This document shows, piece after piece, positions 45,120-55,516 of a stretch of DNA of 64,000 nt. The notes under the pieces were generated by a model. The model had not been told where the DNA came from, ran no database searches, and worked only from the letters and a program-made list of their open reading frames with translations. The DNA comes from Eulemur rufifrons (Eukaryota > Chordata > Mammalia > Primates > Lemuridae). The translations under genes were made by a program, and so were the position numbers. Every line of letters starts with the position of its first letter. Within the stretch, counting starts at the first letter, position 1. Where the stretch lies: assembly GCF_041146395.1 (NCBI RefSeq), contig NC_091006.1:5896001-5960000 (forward strand), in the 5' to 3' direction.

Positions 45120-45810
45120 AAAGTCTGTTGTCCTGGGAGAGTGGCCGATTTCCTAGTGTCCTGGGCTCATTTGGAAGGGTTCCCCTTCCAGCCTGTCTTC
45201 CTCCGCCTGGTCTGGGTGCCTGTCCTGCGAGCAGCCGGGGAAGGGTGTTTGGTCATGGTGTTGTGCAAACAGAGCAGCGGGCCTGCGCCATCTGCCAGCC
45301 AGTCCCTCTGGCCTGAGAAGAGGCTTTGCACCCAGTCAAGGGTCAAAACTGGAGCCCTTCTGGAGCCTTCTGTGGCATCACTGCAGGGGCAGGGCTGGGA
45401 TGTACGTTCCTCATAGCAGCCTGGCTCCACAGCCCCTGTTACACCTGCCTCTCCCCACCCTGGGAAGGAAGACAGGAGCCCTCCTGCATTTGTCAGGTGG
45501 GTGGAGGTCCCTTCTCCCCTGTCCCCAGATGTCATGTGGCAAGTAGTCCTGGAAACTGCCCCTGTGAGTGCAGCCCTGTTCTCCCTGCCTCCCTGTGAGC
45601 TTGGAGGAAGTGCACATCCCCCAGCCTGCCTGGGATGTTTGTCTTCATGCTGGTGAAGTGGCCCTGCCGGTTCTGGGAGTGGAAACCTTTTGTAGGAGAG
45701 AAAGTGAATCTCAAGCCAGGGTCATAAGAGAGACTGATGAGGTGGCAAAGAGGGTGATCAAACAACTGAGATTTTTAAATTCATTTATGTATTTTTTAAA
45801 ATTACATATG
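45120..45810. other. No feature recognised
   Basis: GC-moderate sequence with overlapping frames of 60-122 codons on both strands and no domain or splice support. Confidence 0.4.
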
Positions 45811-45814
45811 TAAT

Positions 45815-46260
45815 GCAAGGGCACAGTCTCACTAAAAATAATTCATACAACACAAAAGACTTCTTAAAACTTTGTTATTGTGAAATATAGTGTACATACA
45901 GACAAGTGCATAAAATGTAAATACACATCTTAGCAAACAATTATATGTAAGGCAAACACTCCTGTAACCCAGAGTCAAGAACCGAGAACCTTCCAGCACC
46001 CCAGAACCCCCATGGGCCCTCGCCACCAGAACCTTCTCCCTCTGGACTTCGATGGTCACCGTTTCCCAGCTTTCCAAAGGTTTTGTCCCCATGTGTGCAA
46101 CTCTAAATAACATGGTTCCAGTTTGCCTGTTTTTGAACTTTATAAAAACAGAATTATAAACCGTCTTTCTGTCTGGCTTTTTTGCTTAGTGTCATGTCGA
46201 GGAGGTGCAATCTGGTTTGGATGTCAGTACTTCTGGTACGAAAGCTCATTTGCATTGATA
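45815..46260 (-). mobile_element. Old L1 3' UTR, antisense
   Basis: 'gttattgtgaaatatagtgtacatacagacaagtgcataaaatg...gtaacccagagtcaagaaccgagaac...tgaactttataaaaacagaattataaaccg...ttttttgcttagtgtcatg' is the L1M 3'-UTR text also partly present at 21,590. Confidence 0.6.
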
Positions 46261-46264
46261 GACA

Positions 46265-46985
46265 GGATTTATGAGTTTTAATATTTGTGCATTTGGTTTA
46301 AAGAGTGTTAGAAAAAATATAATGGATCCAACTCTGATATTAAGGGTTTCATAAGTGAGTTGATTGAAAGGACCATATTCAATAAATAATACTACAGTGG
46401 GCTGTGGTCTTGCCTAAGTGGTGGAGGCGCGTGACTTTGGGAGGGATAATTAATTAATTAAGGGAAAATATAAGGGTAGAGCAATGTGCATGCTGAGGCC
46501 CTGCCCCCAAAGGTTTTTTTAAATACTGATTTTTTTTTTTTTTTTTTTTTAATGTGAAAGAGAATATGCCATTCTTCTGAGTTACTTCTTCTTGGGGTTT
46601 CTGAGTTTGTTCTCTGATTAAAGTAACCAATTCCCTTGTAAGATTGCACTTCAGGGTGGGGGCGAGACTGGACCAGGCAGTTTTGAATTCTGCCAATAAT
46701 ACAGGGAAATTAGGGACTGGAACAATGCTACACATGCATTGTTTTATTTAGAGGATGTTTTAGAATCTGACCCCACTTTTTTTTTTTTTTTTTTAAATAA
46801 TCTTGGCCAATTCCTTAGCTTCTCCCGTCCCTGCAGATGCTGGGAACTTGGAACCTGGGAAGAGGTTAACAGAGGGACCAGACAGAGGCTCCCTGGCCTG
46901 GGACACACTCTTAGTGGTGAGTTACCATGGAGTTGTGACTCAGAGGCCAGAAATGTACAGGGCGGTGGCCATCTGTGTGTGCACA
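46265..46985. other. AT-rich to mixed sequence with two poly-T runs
   Basis: T-runs at 46,531-46,550 and 46,779-46,795 could mark antisense tails of retroposed pieces, but no body could be recognised behind either. Confidence 0.35.
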
Positions 46986-46989
46986 TATG

Positions 46990-47185
46990 CAAGAAACATG
47001 GAGAAAAACAGAGTGAGAGAAAGAGAGGGACAAGGACAGGGACGTGGAGGGATGGGAACAGGGATATGCAGAGGTGGGAGGACAGGGGTCAGGAAAGATG
47101 GAGCCAGGGACACAGGAACATGGGAAAGAGATGCAGAGAGATGGGGTGGAAATGAAGAGAGATACGGACCGGACACAGAAACACG
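46990..47185 (+). repeat. Purine-rich (GGA/GAGA) low-complexity tract
   Basis: About 190 bp with strong A/G bias on the plus strand ('gagagaaagagagggacaagg', 'gagatgcagagagatgggg'), built from degenerate GGGA(C/T)A units. Possible triplex-forming polypurine tract, interrupted by pyrimidines. Confidence 0.6.
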
Positions 47186-47190
47186 AGACT

Positions 47191-47318
47191 TGTTGGCTGG
47201 TTAACTAGCTTGTTGGCTAGCTGGTTGGATGTTTGGGTAGTTGGTTATGTAGTTAGATGGCTAGTTGGTTATCTGGCTGGGTGGTTGACTGGTTGCCTTG
47301 TTGGTTTTGAGTTGGTTT
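47191..47318. repeat. Degenerate tetranucleotide tandem repeat (GTTG/GGCTA-type)
   Basis: About 128 bp of 4-bp periodic sequence built from GTTG, GCTG, GTTA, ACTA and GCTA words ('ttgttggctggttaactagc', 'tggttatctggctgggtgg'). It abuts the preceding purine tract. Confidence 0.8.
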
Positions 47319-47489
47319 TTTTTTCCATGGATTCAGAAAAGACTTAGGGAAAATGCACCCTGTGGTGGCACTGTTTGGGTACTGGGGAGAGAGCAGTGAA
47401 CAGTGGCTTGCAGGCGTCTGGGTGTTTGACCTCCGCTCCCCATCTCTCACCCCATGGGTGCACTGTGAGTGCAGCAGCTGCTGTTGTCA

Positions 47490-48290
47490 CAGTTATTGAT
47501 GTCAGGATGTACTGAGTGCTTGTCATGTGTCCTTTCCTGTGGGAGTGCCCTGTGGCATCACCTCACCGGATCTACCCGCAGTCTGACGAGGTGGCACTGT
47601 TATCCTCTCTGGTACATGTTGGGGCCAGAATTTGATCCCAGGCGACGTGACTCCAGAGCACAAGCCTAATTTCTGCTGTAACTCACCCAGGGATAGAGGG
47701 CAGGCATTTATTGAGTGTCCACTGTGTTCGTGGCTCTGTCCCTGCTTTTTAGAGATGACAGTGCTTATGGTGGCCATAGGTTCTACTTACCTGGATTCAA
47801 GTCCTACTTCTGCCTTTTGCCTCACAGGGTGATCTTCAACAGGTAACTTGCTGCTCCAAGCCTCCATGTTCCCTTCTGTAAAGTGGGGAGAACAGCAGGG
47901 CCCTGCTAGGTATGCTGTGTGGGTTCAGTAGGGCCAGGTGTGAGGCCAGTGCTTACTAAGTGGGGGCCACCATTGTTGTATGTGGCTTGGGGAATTGGAC
48001 CAATAAAGCAGGGCTCCGAGCCTGGGCTCCTGGCTCCATAAATGCCGGTTTTTGCCCTTGTTTTTGAAAACTTGTGCTCTCAAATTGGTAGCTCCATGAA
48101 TGGTCACAAGGGCAGACTCTGGAGTCAGCCAGCCCTAGGTTCAGGTCCCAGTTTCTCTTATTCTCTCATGGACTCTCTTGGTCTCCCCACTTTGAAGTTG
48201 TGGCAACAGTAGCAACACCTCAGAGGGTAATTAGAAGACTTGGGCTCAGTGGTTTGTGTCACATGCTCTGCACAGGGCCTGGCTCTCAGC
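47490..48290. mobile_element. MIR and L2 cluster
   Basis: MIR antisense 47,500-47,690 ('gtgccctgtggcatcacctcaccgg...ttatcctctctggtac...gaatttgatcccagg'). L2 3' start 47,700-47,760 ('ggcaggcatttattgagtgtccactgtg'). MIR sense 47,775-47,990 ('ggattcaagtcctacttctgccttttgcctcacagggtgatcttcaacaggtaac'). MIR sense 48,095-48,285 ('ggcagactctggagtcagccagccctaggttcaggtcccag'). Confidence 0.7.
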
Positions 48291-48544
48291 AGCCCTGGGT
48301 CAGGGGGCCAGCAGGCAGCTGGGTGCCACCTGGGATAACAAGGCCCAGCTGTGTGTGTCCAGCTCACTGCCCTCCCCTCCCTTCCCCCAACCTTACCCTG
48401 AGGGAGCCTTCTTGGCCATGACATTCCTGGTAGGCCCCTCTGCCACCACCTCCCACCCCCCTCAGCCTGAAGCTATCCTCAGATGGGGACAGGCAGAGCT
48501 GGAGCTGTGTTCAGCCTGGCCCCCCAAGAGCAAGATGGAAAGAA

Positions 48545-48800
48545 TGGAGCTTTAACAGATGTTCTTTTACAAGGATTCCCCGGCTCTATTTAATCAAGAT
48601 TGGCAAATATTGATTTAATCTCCAGGCCCAACAGATGTGATCTTAGCAGGTTTTGGTGGCAATTAGCTGAGATTAGTTTGCAAGTCAGGCTCCATGCTGA
48701 CAAGACACCATCTTCTAAAGGAGGCTTGGCCTGGCCACAGGAGTGAGGCCTGCGGCGGGCATACTAAATATTTAACCGTCGGTCTGGCCTGGGCGGTGGC
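48545..48800. promoter_or_regulatory. Candidate intronic enhancer: homeodomain/MAF/MEF2 motif cluster
   Basis: This block is not recognisable as any repeat and is crowded with motif-like words. They are TAATC (48,591-48,595 and 48,616-48,620), ATTGATTT (ONECUT-like, 48,609-48,616), CAATTAG (48,660-48,666), GATTAG (48,671-48,676), TGCTGAC (MAF half-site, 48,695-48,701) and CTAAATATTTA (MEF2-like, 48,764-48,774). Such AT-rich homeodomain clusters in otherwise GC-rich flanks are typical of conserved noncoding elements. No conservation data are at hand. If active, the obvious target is SIPA1L3. Confidence 0.35.
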
Positions 48801-49430
48801 CCATGGGAGCAGACCCGGAGCTGGGTCCTAGCAGCTCCTGTGGGCCCCACACGATGACAGTGGACACCCAGGGGGGTCAGGGCAGCAGCCGTCTACCAAA
48901 AAGATTTTAAATAAGCAGCACAGCCACACCAGTGCCTGTGGCTTGGCTGAGAGCCTGGCTAGAGCCAGCAAGACCCCTCCAGGGCAGCCTGGAGCAGCGG
49001 TTGTTATGCCCCCGATTTAGTCTCCCCAGTAGGAGCCACCTCAACAGCAGAGGCCCCTCATGCAGCCGTTCAGGCCCCTGGCCTGGCTCCGTCGCATCAT
49101 CCCCACTCTGCAAACACGGCAGTAGCTCCTGGGTGGGCCTGGCATGTGCGCCCATACCCCAGGGAGCATCCCTTCCCAGTGTTGCATTTTATAGTCTCAT
49201 TTGAAGTGAGTGGGACTGTGCCCAAAACTGGAACAAGATGCTCAGTCCATATGTGCTTCTTAGGGGTAACGACACCCTCCACCCTCGCCTGATCCAGCCA
49301 CCCCAGGGAGACTGAGTGAGGCGCCCCGCCTCGGCCCTGGCTCTGGGGCTTGCCCTTCCTCTTGCTCAAGGTGAGCCGCCCTGGGTGCCTGGCCCCTGAG
49401 CCCAGGGGAACGAGGGTTCATTGCAAGGTC
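48801..49430. other. No feature recognised
   Basis: GC-rich, single-copy-looking sequence beside the candidate regulatory block. No repeat or exon supported. Confidence 0.4.
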
Positions 49431-49434
49431 ACGT

Positions 49435-49722
49435 TTGGTTTGCTTGAGATTTTTTTAAAAATTAGTAAAAATGATAATTTTTTACTAACACTTGCATATC
49501 ACTGTGTGCCAGGGATATTCTAAGTCTCTACATTTATTAATGCATGACTTTCCTAAGAGTTCAGCCACATTATTATCTCCATTTTACAGATGGGAAAACT
49601 GAGGCATAGAGAGACTAAGTCACCTGCCCAAGGTCTAGCTAGTTAAGTGGCAGAGCTGGGAACTGAACTTTGCTTAGTCTTTGCTTCTGTTCACTGTGCT
49701 ACAGCTGCCACATCTGGAAAGA
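49435..49722 (-). mobile_element. MIR SINE, antisense, full length
   Basis: 'actaacacttgcatatcactgtgtgccagggatattctaagtctctacatttattaatgc...attatctccattttacagatgggaaaactgaggcatagagagactaagtcacctgcccaaggtctagctagttaagtggcagagctgggaactgaac'. Confidence 0.92.
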
Positions 49723-49724
49723 TC

Positions 49725-50275
49725 TCCAAGGTCTGGTGGTAAGAGAAAAAAGGAACTATGAAGGTACTAACCCATTTATTTTTTAAAAGATTTTATCTTT
49801 CTCAGATAAGCATGTAATCATATGAGCATTTAACCTATGTGTAACTATACTAGGTAGCAAAATATTAATAAATACAAAGGAGGAAACATTGAAGTTTAAG
49901 CATTTGGGGTGAATACAGACCCCATTTCACTGGGGAACACATGAACACAAGATGGGGGTGCACCTTCCTTCTGTCGGTGGCTCTGGGTGTGAGCACGTGG
50001 CCACGCCACAGAGGAATCTGCCATTTGGAAAGATGCATGTTGTTCAGACTCATGGGAGCAAGGCAGATCCGTGGAGCTGGTAAGTCTCTCCCATTCTGAC
50101 CCTGCGTTCTAGAAGGTAAGGGCTTTTTGGGGGGTGGTTTCTACTCTGCTCGTATTTTCCCTCACATGCTCACTTTTAAAACTGAAAACTTAATCGCAGC
50201 CTCAGACACTCCTGCCCTGTGCAATAGTTAGCATTTCCTTATAGATTCACAGAGAAAGTTCTAGAAGAAGTCATG
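49725..50275. other. No feature recognised
   Basis: Mixed sequence without an exon or a named repeat. Confidence 0.4.
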
Positions 50276-50279
50276 GGAT

Positions 50280-50935
50280 ACACTCGCTAACAATATCTCC
50301 ATCTCCTCTTTTCTTTTTTTAAACCAAATGGGGTCACACTATATGAACTGTTTTGCAACTTGTGTCTTCCCTTCACGGTGGCAGCACAGAATCAAAGAGT
50401 ATAAACTATCAAGCTGGGTTGCCTGGGTTCAAATCCCAGCATCACCTCTTTCTAGCTGAGTGACCTTGAGCAAGTTACTCAACCTCTGGCCTCAGTTGCA
50501 CTGGCTTTAAAATGCAGATGGTCTTAGTCCCTCCCTCACAGGGTTGTCTTGAGAATTAAATGAGTTAATGCGTGCAAAGCGCCGCACGACGTGCTTAGCC
50601 TACAGATCAGCGCAAGCTGTGTTCGTTCACTTGGGGCTGTGTGGGCATCTTGCACGCGCTACACATAGCTCTGCCTCGCTTTGCTACAGATGCACTGTGT
50701 TCCTGGCTTGGAGGTGCCACATTTGCTTAACCTGTCCTCTGCTTATGGGCGTTGGGGCTGCTCCCAGCTCTACAGTATTGCAGCAGTGTGACCGTCCCTG
50801 CAGTCAAACCACTGTGTGCCGGTCTCGATGTTCGCTGGTGTGAATAAGAGACAGATTCCTGGCAACAGAATTGCTGGATTAAAATAAAATGCACGCCTAA
50901 AATTTTGATGTATAATTCCAATTTATTCTTCCCAT
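50280..50935. mobile_element. Old L1 3' UTR split by a sense MIR
   Basis: L1M-like text 'aaatggggtcacactatatgaactgttttgcaacttgtgtcttccc' (50,325-50,375). MIR at 50,388-50,590 ('gggttgcctgggttcaaatcccagcatcacctctttctagctgagtgaccttgagcaagttactcaacctctggcctcagttgc'). L1M text resumes 50,690-50,900 ('ctgctcccagctctacagtattgcagcagtgtgacc', 'gacagattcctggcaacagaattgctggatt'). Confidence 0.7.
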
Positions 50936-51515
50936 TCCCCCAGGGGTAAAAACTATACCAATTTAATACACTTAAAAGCAGGACAGGTCGCTCGGGATCC
51001 CTGACCCAAGTAGAAGCCTCGCTGGTTTGAATGTAACGGCTACAAATGGCCACCCTCGCCCCTGTGGGGTCGCCTTGCTCCCTGGGAAGGATTGTGGGCC
51101 CCTCCTAGATACTGGGGAAGATTTCATTTAGAAACGCTGGTCCTCTGGGATCTTGGACGTTAAATATGAAAGTGTGGGTTTTCACAGCCATGATCGAGGC
51201 CCTGCTCATTGCTCTTGGGGCTGGTGGAACAGAAACTTTGTCATGGCATTTCCTAATGAGATTTCCGAGATTACCATCCATCTTTGCTCCTGTGGGAGCT
51301 CTAACGTGGTCCCCTGGATGCTTAAACTTCCAGTAAGGTAGGGGAAGACACAGAGGGGAAGAGCCAGATTCTTTACCTGGAATCTGCTGAGCTGTTGCTG
51401 ACATCCAGGAATTTTGTCCTCATGAATTAATTGATTTTGAAGATTGTTGCGTCACTCACATATTCCCGCAGCACGCTCGTTTGAACTGCCTTTGATTCAG
51501 AGCCTAGTGGCGAAG
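50936..51515. other. No feature recognised
   Basis: Unique-looking sequence. A 99-codon minus frame (51,105-51,404) shows no domain. Confidence 0.4.
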
Positions 51516-51519
51516 AGGT

Positions 51520-51700
51520 GGCAGCCAGACTGCTGAGGTTTGGATCTCAGCTGCTCCACATAAGCTTTGCCTCATCCGTGCCATGGGCATGTAGAAGTCC
51601 CTACTTGATCGGGCGTTAGAACACACCTGGTAATGCACGCCAGCGTGTCACCCCGAGCCTGGCGCACCGGGAGAGCGCGTCAATGTTAACCTTGTCATTA
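51520..51700 (+). mobile_element. MIR SINE, decayed
   Basis: 'ggcagccagactgctgaggtttggatctcagctgctccacataagc...ccgtgccatgggcatgtagaagtccctac...cgagcctggcgcaccgggagagcgcgtcaatgttaacc'. Confidence 0.6.
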
Positions 51701-52220
51701 GTACCACCGTCACCACAGTATCCGTCTCCACTCCCCGACCCACGTGCAAGAACAAATACGTTAGCCCCCGTTCTACTGCAGCCGTGCATCTGTTCAGAGT
51801 CTAGGGAGGACGAAGATACTCTGAGGTTTAAAACTCCAGTGGGCTAAACCCTGCGGTGGAGGGTGCACGCAGAGCCCTGGGGGCTCAGCAGAGGGAGGAA
51901 GGGAGGAATTCTGCCTGGGTACGGGGGGACTGGCAGGAGGAAGCCTGGTGGCATGGGGAGGAGCTGTGGGCTGCTAAAACGTCTCCTGCAAAGGTCGCCA
52001 GTGCCCTTCATACCGATAATTGTCACCATATATGACCCTCTCAGCAGCATCCACCCCTGTGTACCACTTGGTCCTCCCAGACTGCACCTGCTCTTCCCCC
52101 TCCTTGTGGGGCCTGCTCTAGCTCATGTTCTGGCGCCCCTCACCTGCCCACCAGCCTGGATTTACTGCCTCTCTGGGCTTGGTGGCAGGCCCGCTCTCTG
52201 CATTCTCTGCTCCTTCCCTG
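51701..52220. other. Mostly unassigned; L2-like sense words near 52,050-52,210
   Basis: 'ccaccagcctggatttactgcctctctgggcttggtggcaggcccgctctctg' is at most a faint L2 resemblance. A 124-codon plus frame at 51,863 has no domain. Confidence 0.35.
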
Positions 52221-52221
52221 T

Positions 52222-52395
52222 GTGCACATTAGAATGAGCTGCAGAGCTCTTAAGAAACAATCAGGCCCAGGCTCGCTCTAGACTCGCCCCAGACCAGCTG
52301 ATTCAGAATCTCTGGAGATGGGGTGTGGACAGACACCTGCATTTGTAAAAAGCTCCCCCAGTGCTTCTAACGTACAGCTGCGCGAGGGAAGAGAA
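52222..52395 (+). mobile_element. MER5A-like hAT MITE
   Basis: 'gtgcacattagaatgagctgcagagctcttaagaaac...accagctgattcagaatctctggagatggggtgtggacag...catttgtaaaaagctcccccagtgcttctaacgtac' is a clear MER5A copy. Confidence 0.87.
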
Positions 52396-53070
52396 CCTTG
52401 GACGACCCATCTAGCCTCAGACACTGGCTGCTCCCAGCTTTCCTGCCGGTGCACGGCAGCCTCACTCATAGCACACCTGGCGCCGGGCAGGTGCCCCACC
52501 TTCATGCGGATCCCCGCTCAGACACCACCCCCTCCACCAAGTCTCCCAGACCCCTCCCAACCCCCCCCTGTCGTGCTGTGGCATTTTATTTCTTTACAGT
52601 GCTGACCACCCTTTGAAATTGCCTTCTGTTCTCTTATTTCTCTGGATTCTCTGGAAGTAAATTCATGAGAGCAGGGGCTGAGGCGAGGATTTTGAATGTT
52701 ACCCTCGGATTGCTGAGCCTGCTGTGTGGAGGAGCTTGCGGGGGAGCAGGAGCCCCTGCGGCCGAGGTGCCATCGTCCAGTGAGAAGCCATGGCGCTCAG
52801 GCTAGGGCAGGTCGTGGGAGTGGGTGATGGACCTGGACCTGCTTAGGGGGAGCCAGCAGGACTTGGAGTGTGGAGGGGTCGGTATTGTGGCCCCCTCGGA
52901 GCAGAGGAGCCAGGACACCGAGACCGTGGAGCTTGTTTGTTCACTGTTCTAGCCTCTAGGCTTTTGGGGCCTGATAAGGAAGCACTCTGCCGTCTCAGGG
53001 TCCCCCAGATACTTCACAGGTGACAGTCTGGGAGCATTTACACCCACAGATACACCACTGGTCGCCTGCT
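52396..53070. other. Mostly unassigned; L2 3' end words near 52,580-52,690
   Basis: 'gtggcattttatttctttacagtgctgaccaccctttgaaatt...aattcatgagagcagggg' is the L2 'ttatttttcttcatagcacttatc...ctccatgagggcaggg' pattern, sense. No exon seen. Confidence 0.4.
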
Positions 53071-53071
53071 C

Positions 53072-53205
53072 TTTTTTTTTTTTTGAATAGAGATGGGGGT
53101 CTTGCTCTTGCCCAGGCTGGTCTCGAACTCCTGAGCTCAAACGATCCACCCGCCTCGGCCTCCCAGAGTGCTAGGATTATAGGCATGAGCCACTGCACCT
53201 GGCTG
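53072..53205 (-). mobile_element. Alu-type monomer, antisense
   Basis: Poly-T then 'agagatgggggtcttgctcttgcccaggctggtctcgaactcctgagctc...cctcggcctcccagagtgctaggattataggcatgagccactgcacctggc'. Approximate duplication 'gcctgctctt' (53,064) and 'ggctgctctt' (53,209). Confidence 0.9.
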
Positions 53206-53214
53206 GTAGGCTGC

Positions 53215-53570
53215 TCTTCTAACAGACCCTGATAAGTCCCCACTGGCCCAAAGGCAATTGGGACTATCACAGATTCTGGCTCTCCCAGCTTCTTTTGTAA
53301 CTGGAGTGGCCATGTGTCCACGTCCCGGCCAGTGAGACATAAAGGAAAGTATTGTGGTGAGAGGAATGTTCTGGGAAAGAGTCTCCTTCCTGACTAAGGT
53401 CAGATGGGTGAGAGAACACTCTGACATCATCCCTGTCTTTCCCCCTGTCCATGGTTCAGTGACAAGTATGGCTGTGGCCACCGACTTATGACCATTAGGC
53501 AGCAAGCCAAAAGATGTCAGCCAGCAGCACACTAAGAAAGGCCGAGGGAGAGGAGAGGAAGTGCCTGATG
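53215..53570. mobile_element. Unclassified ancient repeat
   Basis: 'ggagtggccatgtgtccacgtcccggccagtgagacataaaggaaagtattgtggtgagaggaatgttctgggaaagagtctcc' reads like a known dispersed element ('gccaatgagatataagcagaagt...ttctgggaaagc'). Family not named. Confidence 0.5.
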
Positions 53571-54911
53571 TCATCGTCTGGTTTCCGCACCAGGCCTGGA
53601 GCCACTGTATCTGCGCTCCTGGTTACGTGAGATAATTAAATGCCTTCATTGCCTGAGCCACCGTCGACCAGTATCCTGTTACTTGCGGCCAAACGTATCC
53701 CAGCTGACGCTGTCCTACTGCCACTTACTCCTTGTCTTGCTGCTGTTGCTGAGGCTGCCCTGGTCGTTCCCATCTGCAGCTCCGCCGTGGCCTGCCTTCG
53801 CACAGCACCGTGTGTCAGTCACGGTCCTCAGGGGACTGACAGAGTCAACAGGAGGCCAGAGGAAATAGGCAGGAGCCAGGGGTCCCCAGCAAAAGTCACA
53901 GCACAGGAAAAGCCAGTTCCCCAACCCCTGCCAATGCAAGGACGTTCTTCAGCCCCAAGAGAGGACACTGGGCTGGCTAAGCCCATGTCCTGTGCCCACC
54001 CCAGCTGTGCTTCTGTAATGGGGCGGGGGAGGGAAAGAGCTCTGGCAAAGATACACGACCGAATGGTAGTCACAGTGGTGGCTATGAGCTAGGTGGTCAT
54101 ATCATCGCCATTTTACAGATTGAAACTGAGTCAGTGTCTCAGTAACTCATCCATGGCATGCCAGGGTTCGAGCCCAGGCATGGTTCCTGCGTACGTGCTA
54201 TGCTGCTCTCATAACAGGGGTTCCCCTCAGGAAGATCTGGGTGCTTTTAGGAAGGAGGAGCTGAGTAGCAGGCAGCTGGAAAGAGACAGGTGTGCACCAG
54301 TCCGTGAATCCCAACAAGGTCATGGGTGCCACTGAGCCTCTGAATGTCATCACAGGAAGATTTAGCTGCACCTGCTTGGAGAAGGGATTTGTGCGAAGAG
54401 ACTAGGGCCTGCAAGAACATCTGTATATGTTCACAGAAGGGAGCAAAACAGATTGAGGATTCCTATCTGAGCTGGAAGCAAAACGCCATCAGCAAAGCCC
54501 ATCTGTCAGGAGGTACTTGCATAAGCAAGTCAGGGTCGCATCTGGGTCACTGGTATTCTCAGCCCCAAATGTGGCCTCAAAGGACAGTCTTCCCTTTGCA
54601 TTCTGCCCAGGCTGACTGAAGGCGAGGTCACAGTGCAGGGTGCCTTCCGCTGGGCACCACTCCAGCTCCACCGGGGATCCTGCCCCTAGTGGAGTGTGGG
54701 GCTGGGCTCAGGCCCTCATGGCAGACGCCCCTGCCATTCTGGAACTGACAGTGTAGTGGTGGAGCAAACATATCACGAACAAAAGAATTTCAGTTTTCTC
54801 TGGCAAAGGGGCAGCTGACTAGTCAGCAGAGGTTGCCCCTGTCCAAATCCAGCCCACATACTTATTTTGTGAACCCTCATCATGTTTTTTGTTGGCAATG
54901 TTCTTAAGAAG
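53571..54911. other. Mostly unassigned; antisense MIR near 54,085-54,200
   Basis: 'ggtcatatcatcgccattttacagattgaaactgagtcag...agggttcgagcccaggcatgg' is a decayed antisense MIR. The rest has frames of 60-150 codons without domains. Confidence 0.4.
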
Positions 54912-55516
54912 TACACTTGACCCTTAACACAGGTTTGAAATGCGTGGGTCCACTTACACACAGACTTTTCTCAATAAATATATTGGACAAAATTTTGGAG
55001 ATTTGTGACAATTTGAAAAGAACTCACAGATGAGCTGGGTAGCCTGAAAATATTGAAAAATTTAAGAATAAGTTAGGTATATGATGAGTACATAAAACAT
55101 ATATAGAGACTAGCCTATTTTATTTACTACCATAAAATATACACAAATCTATTGTAAACAGGTAAAACTTATGAAAATTTATACACATAAACACAGACCA
55201 TGCATTTGCATTTAAGAGAAGTGTAAACAAATGTAAAGATGCCGTGTTAAATCATAACTGCATAAAATTAGCTGTAGCACATACTGTACCACTGTCTTCA
55301 TTTCATAGTCACCTGCTGTTGCTATTGGGGTGAGCTCCAGTATTGCAAGTACCAGTTTAATATGCATGTGATGCTTGGAATCTCCACGTGAACAGTTCCT
55401 CTCTCCCATAAATTGCGTATGGCAGTAAAAAGTGATCTCTTGCAATTCCCGCGTATTTTTCATCTTGGTTAGTGCAATACTGTAAACTCTCAATAAACAC
55501 CGTGGACCCATAAGAA

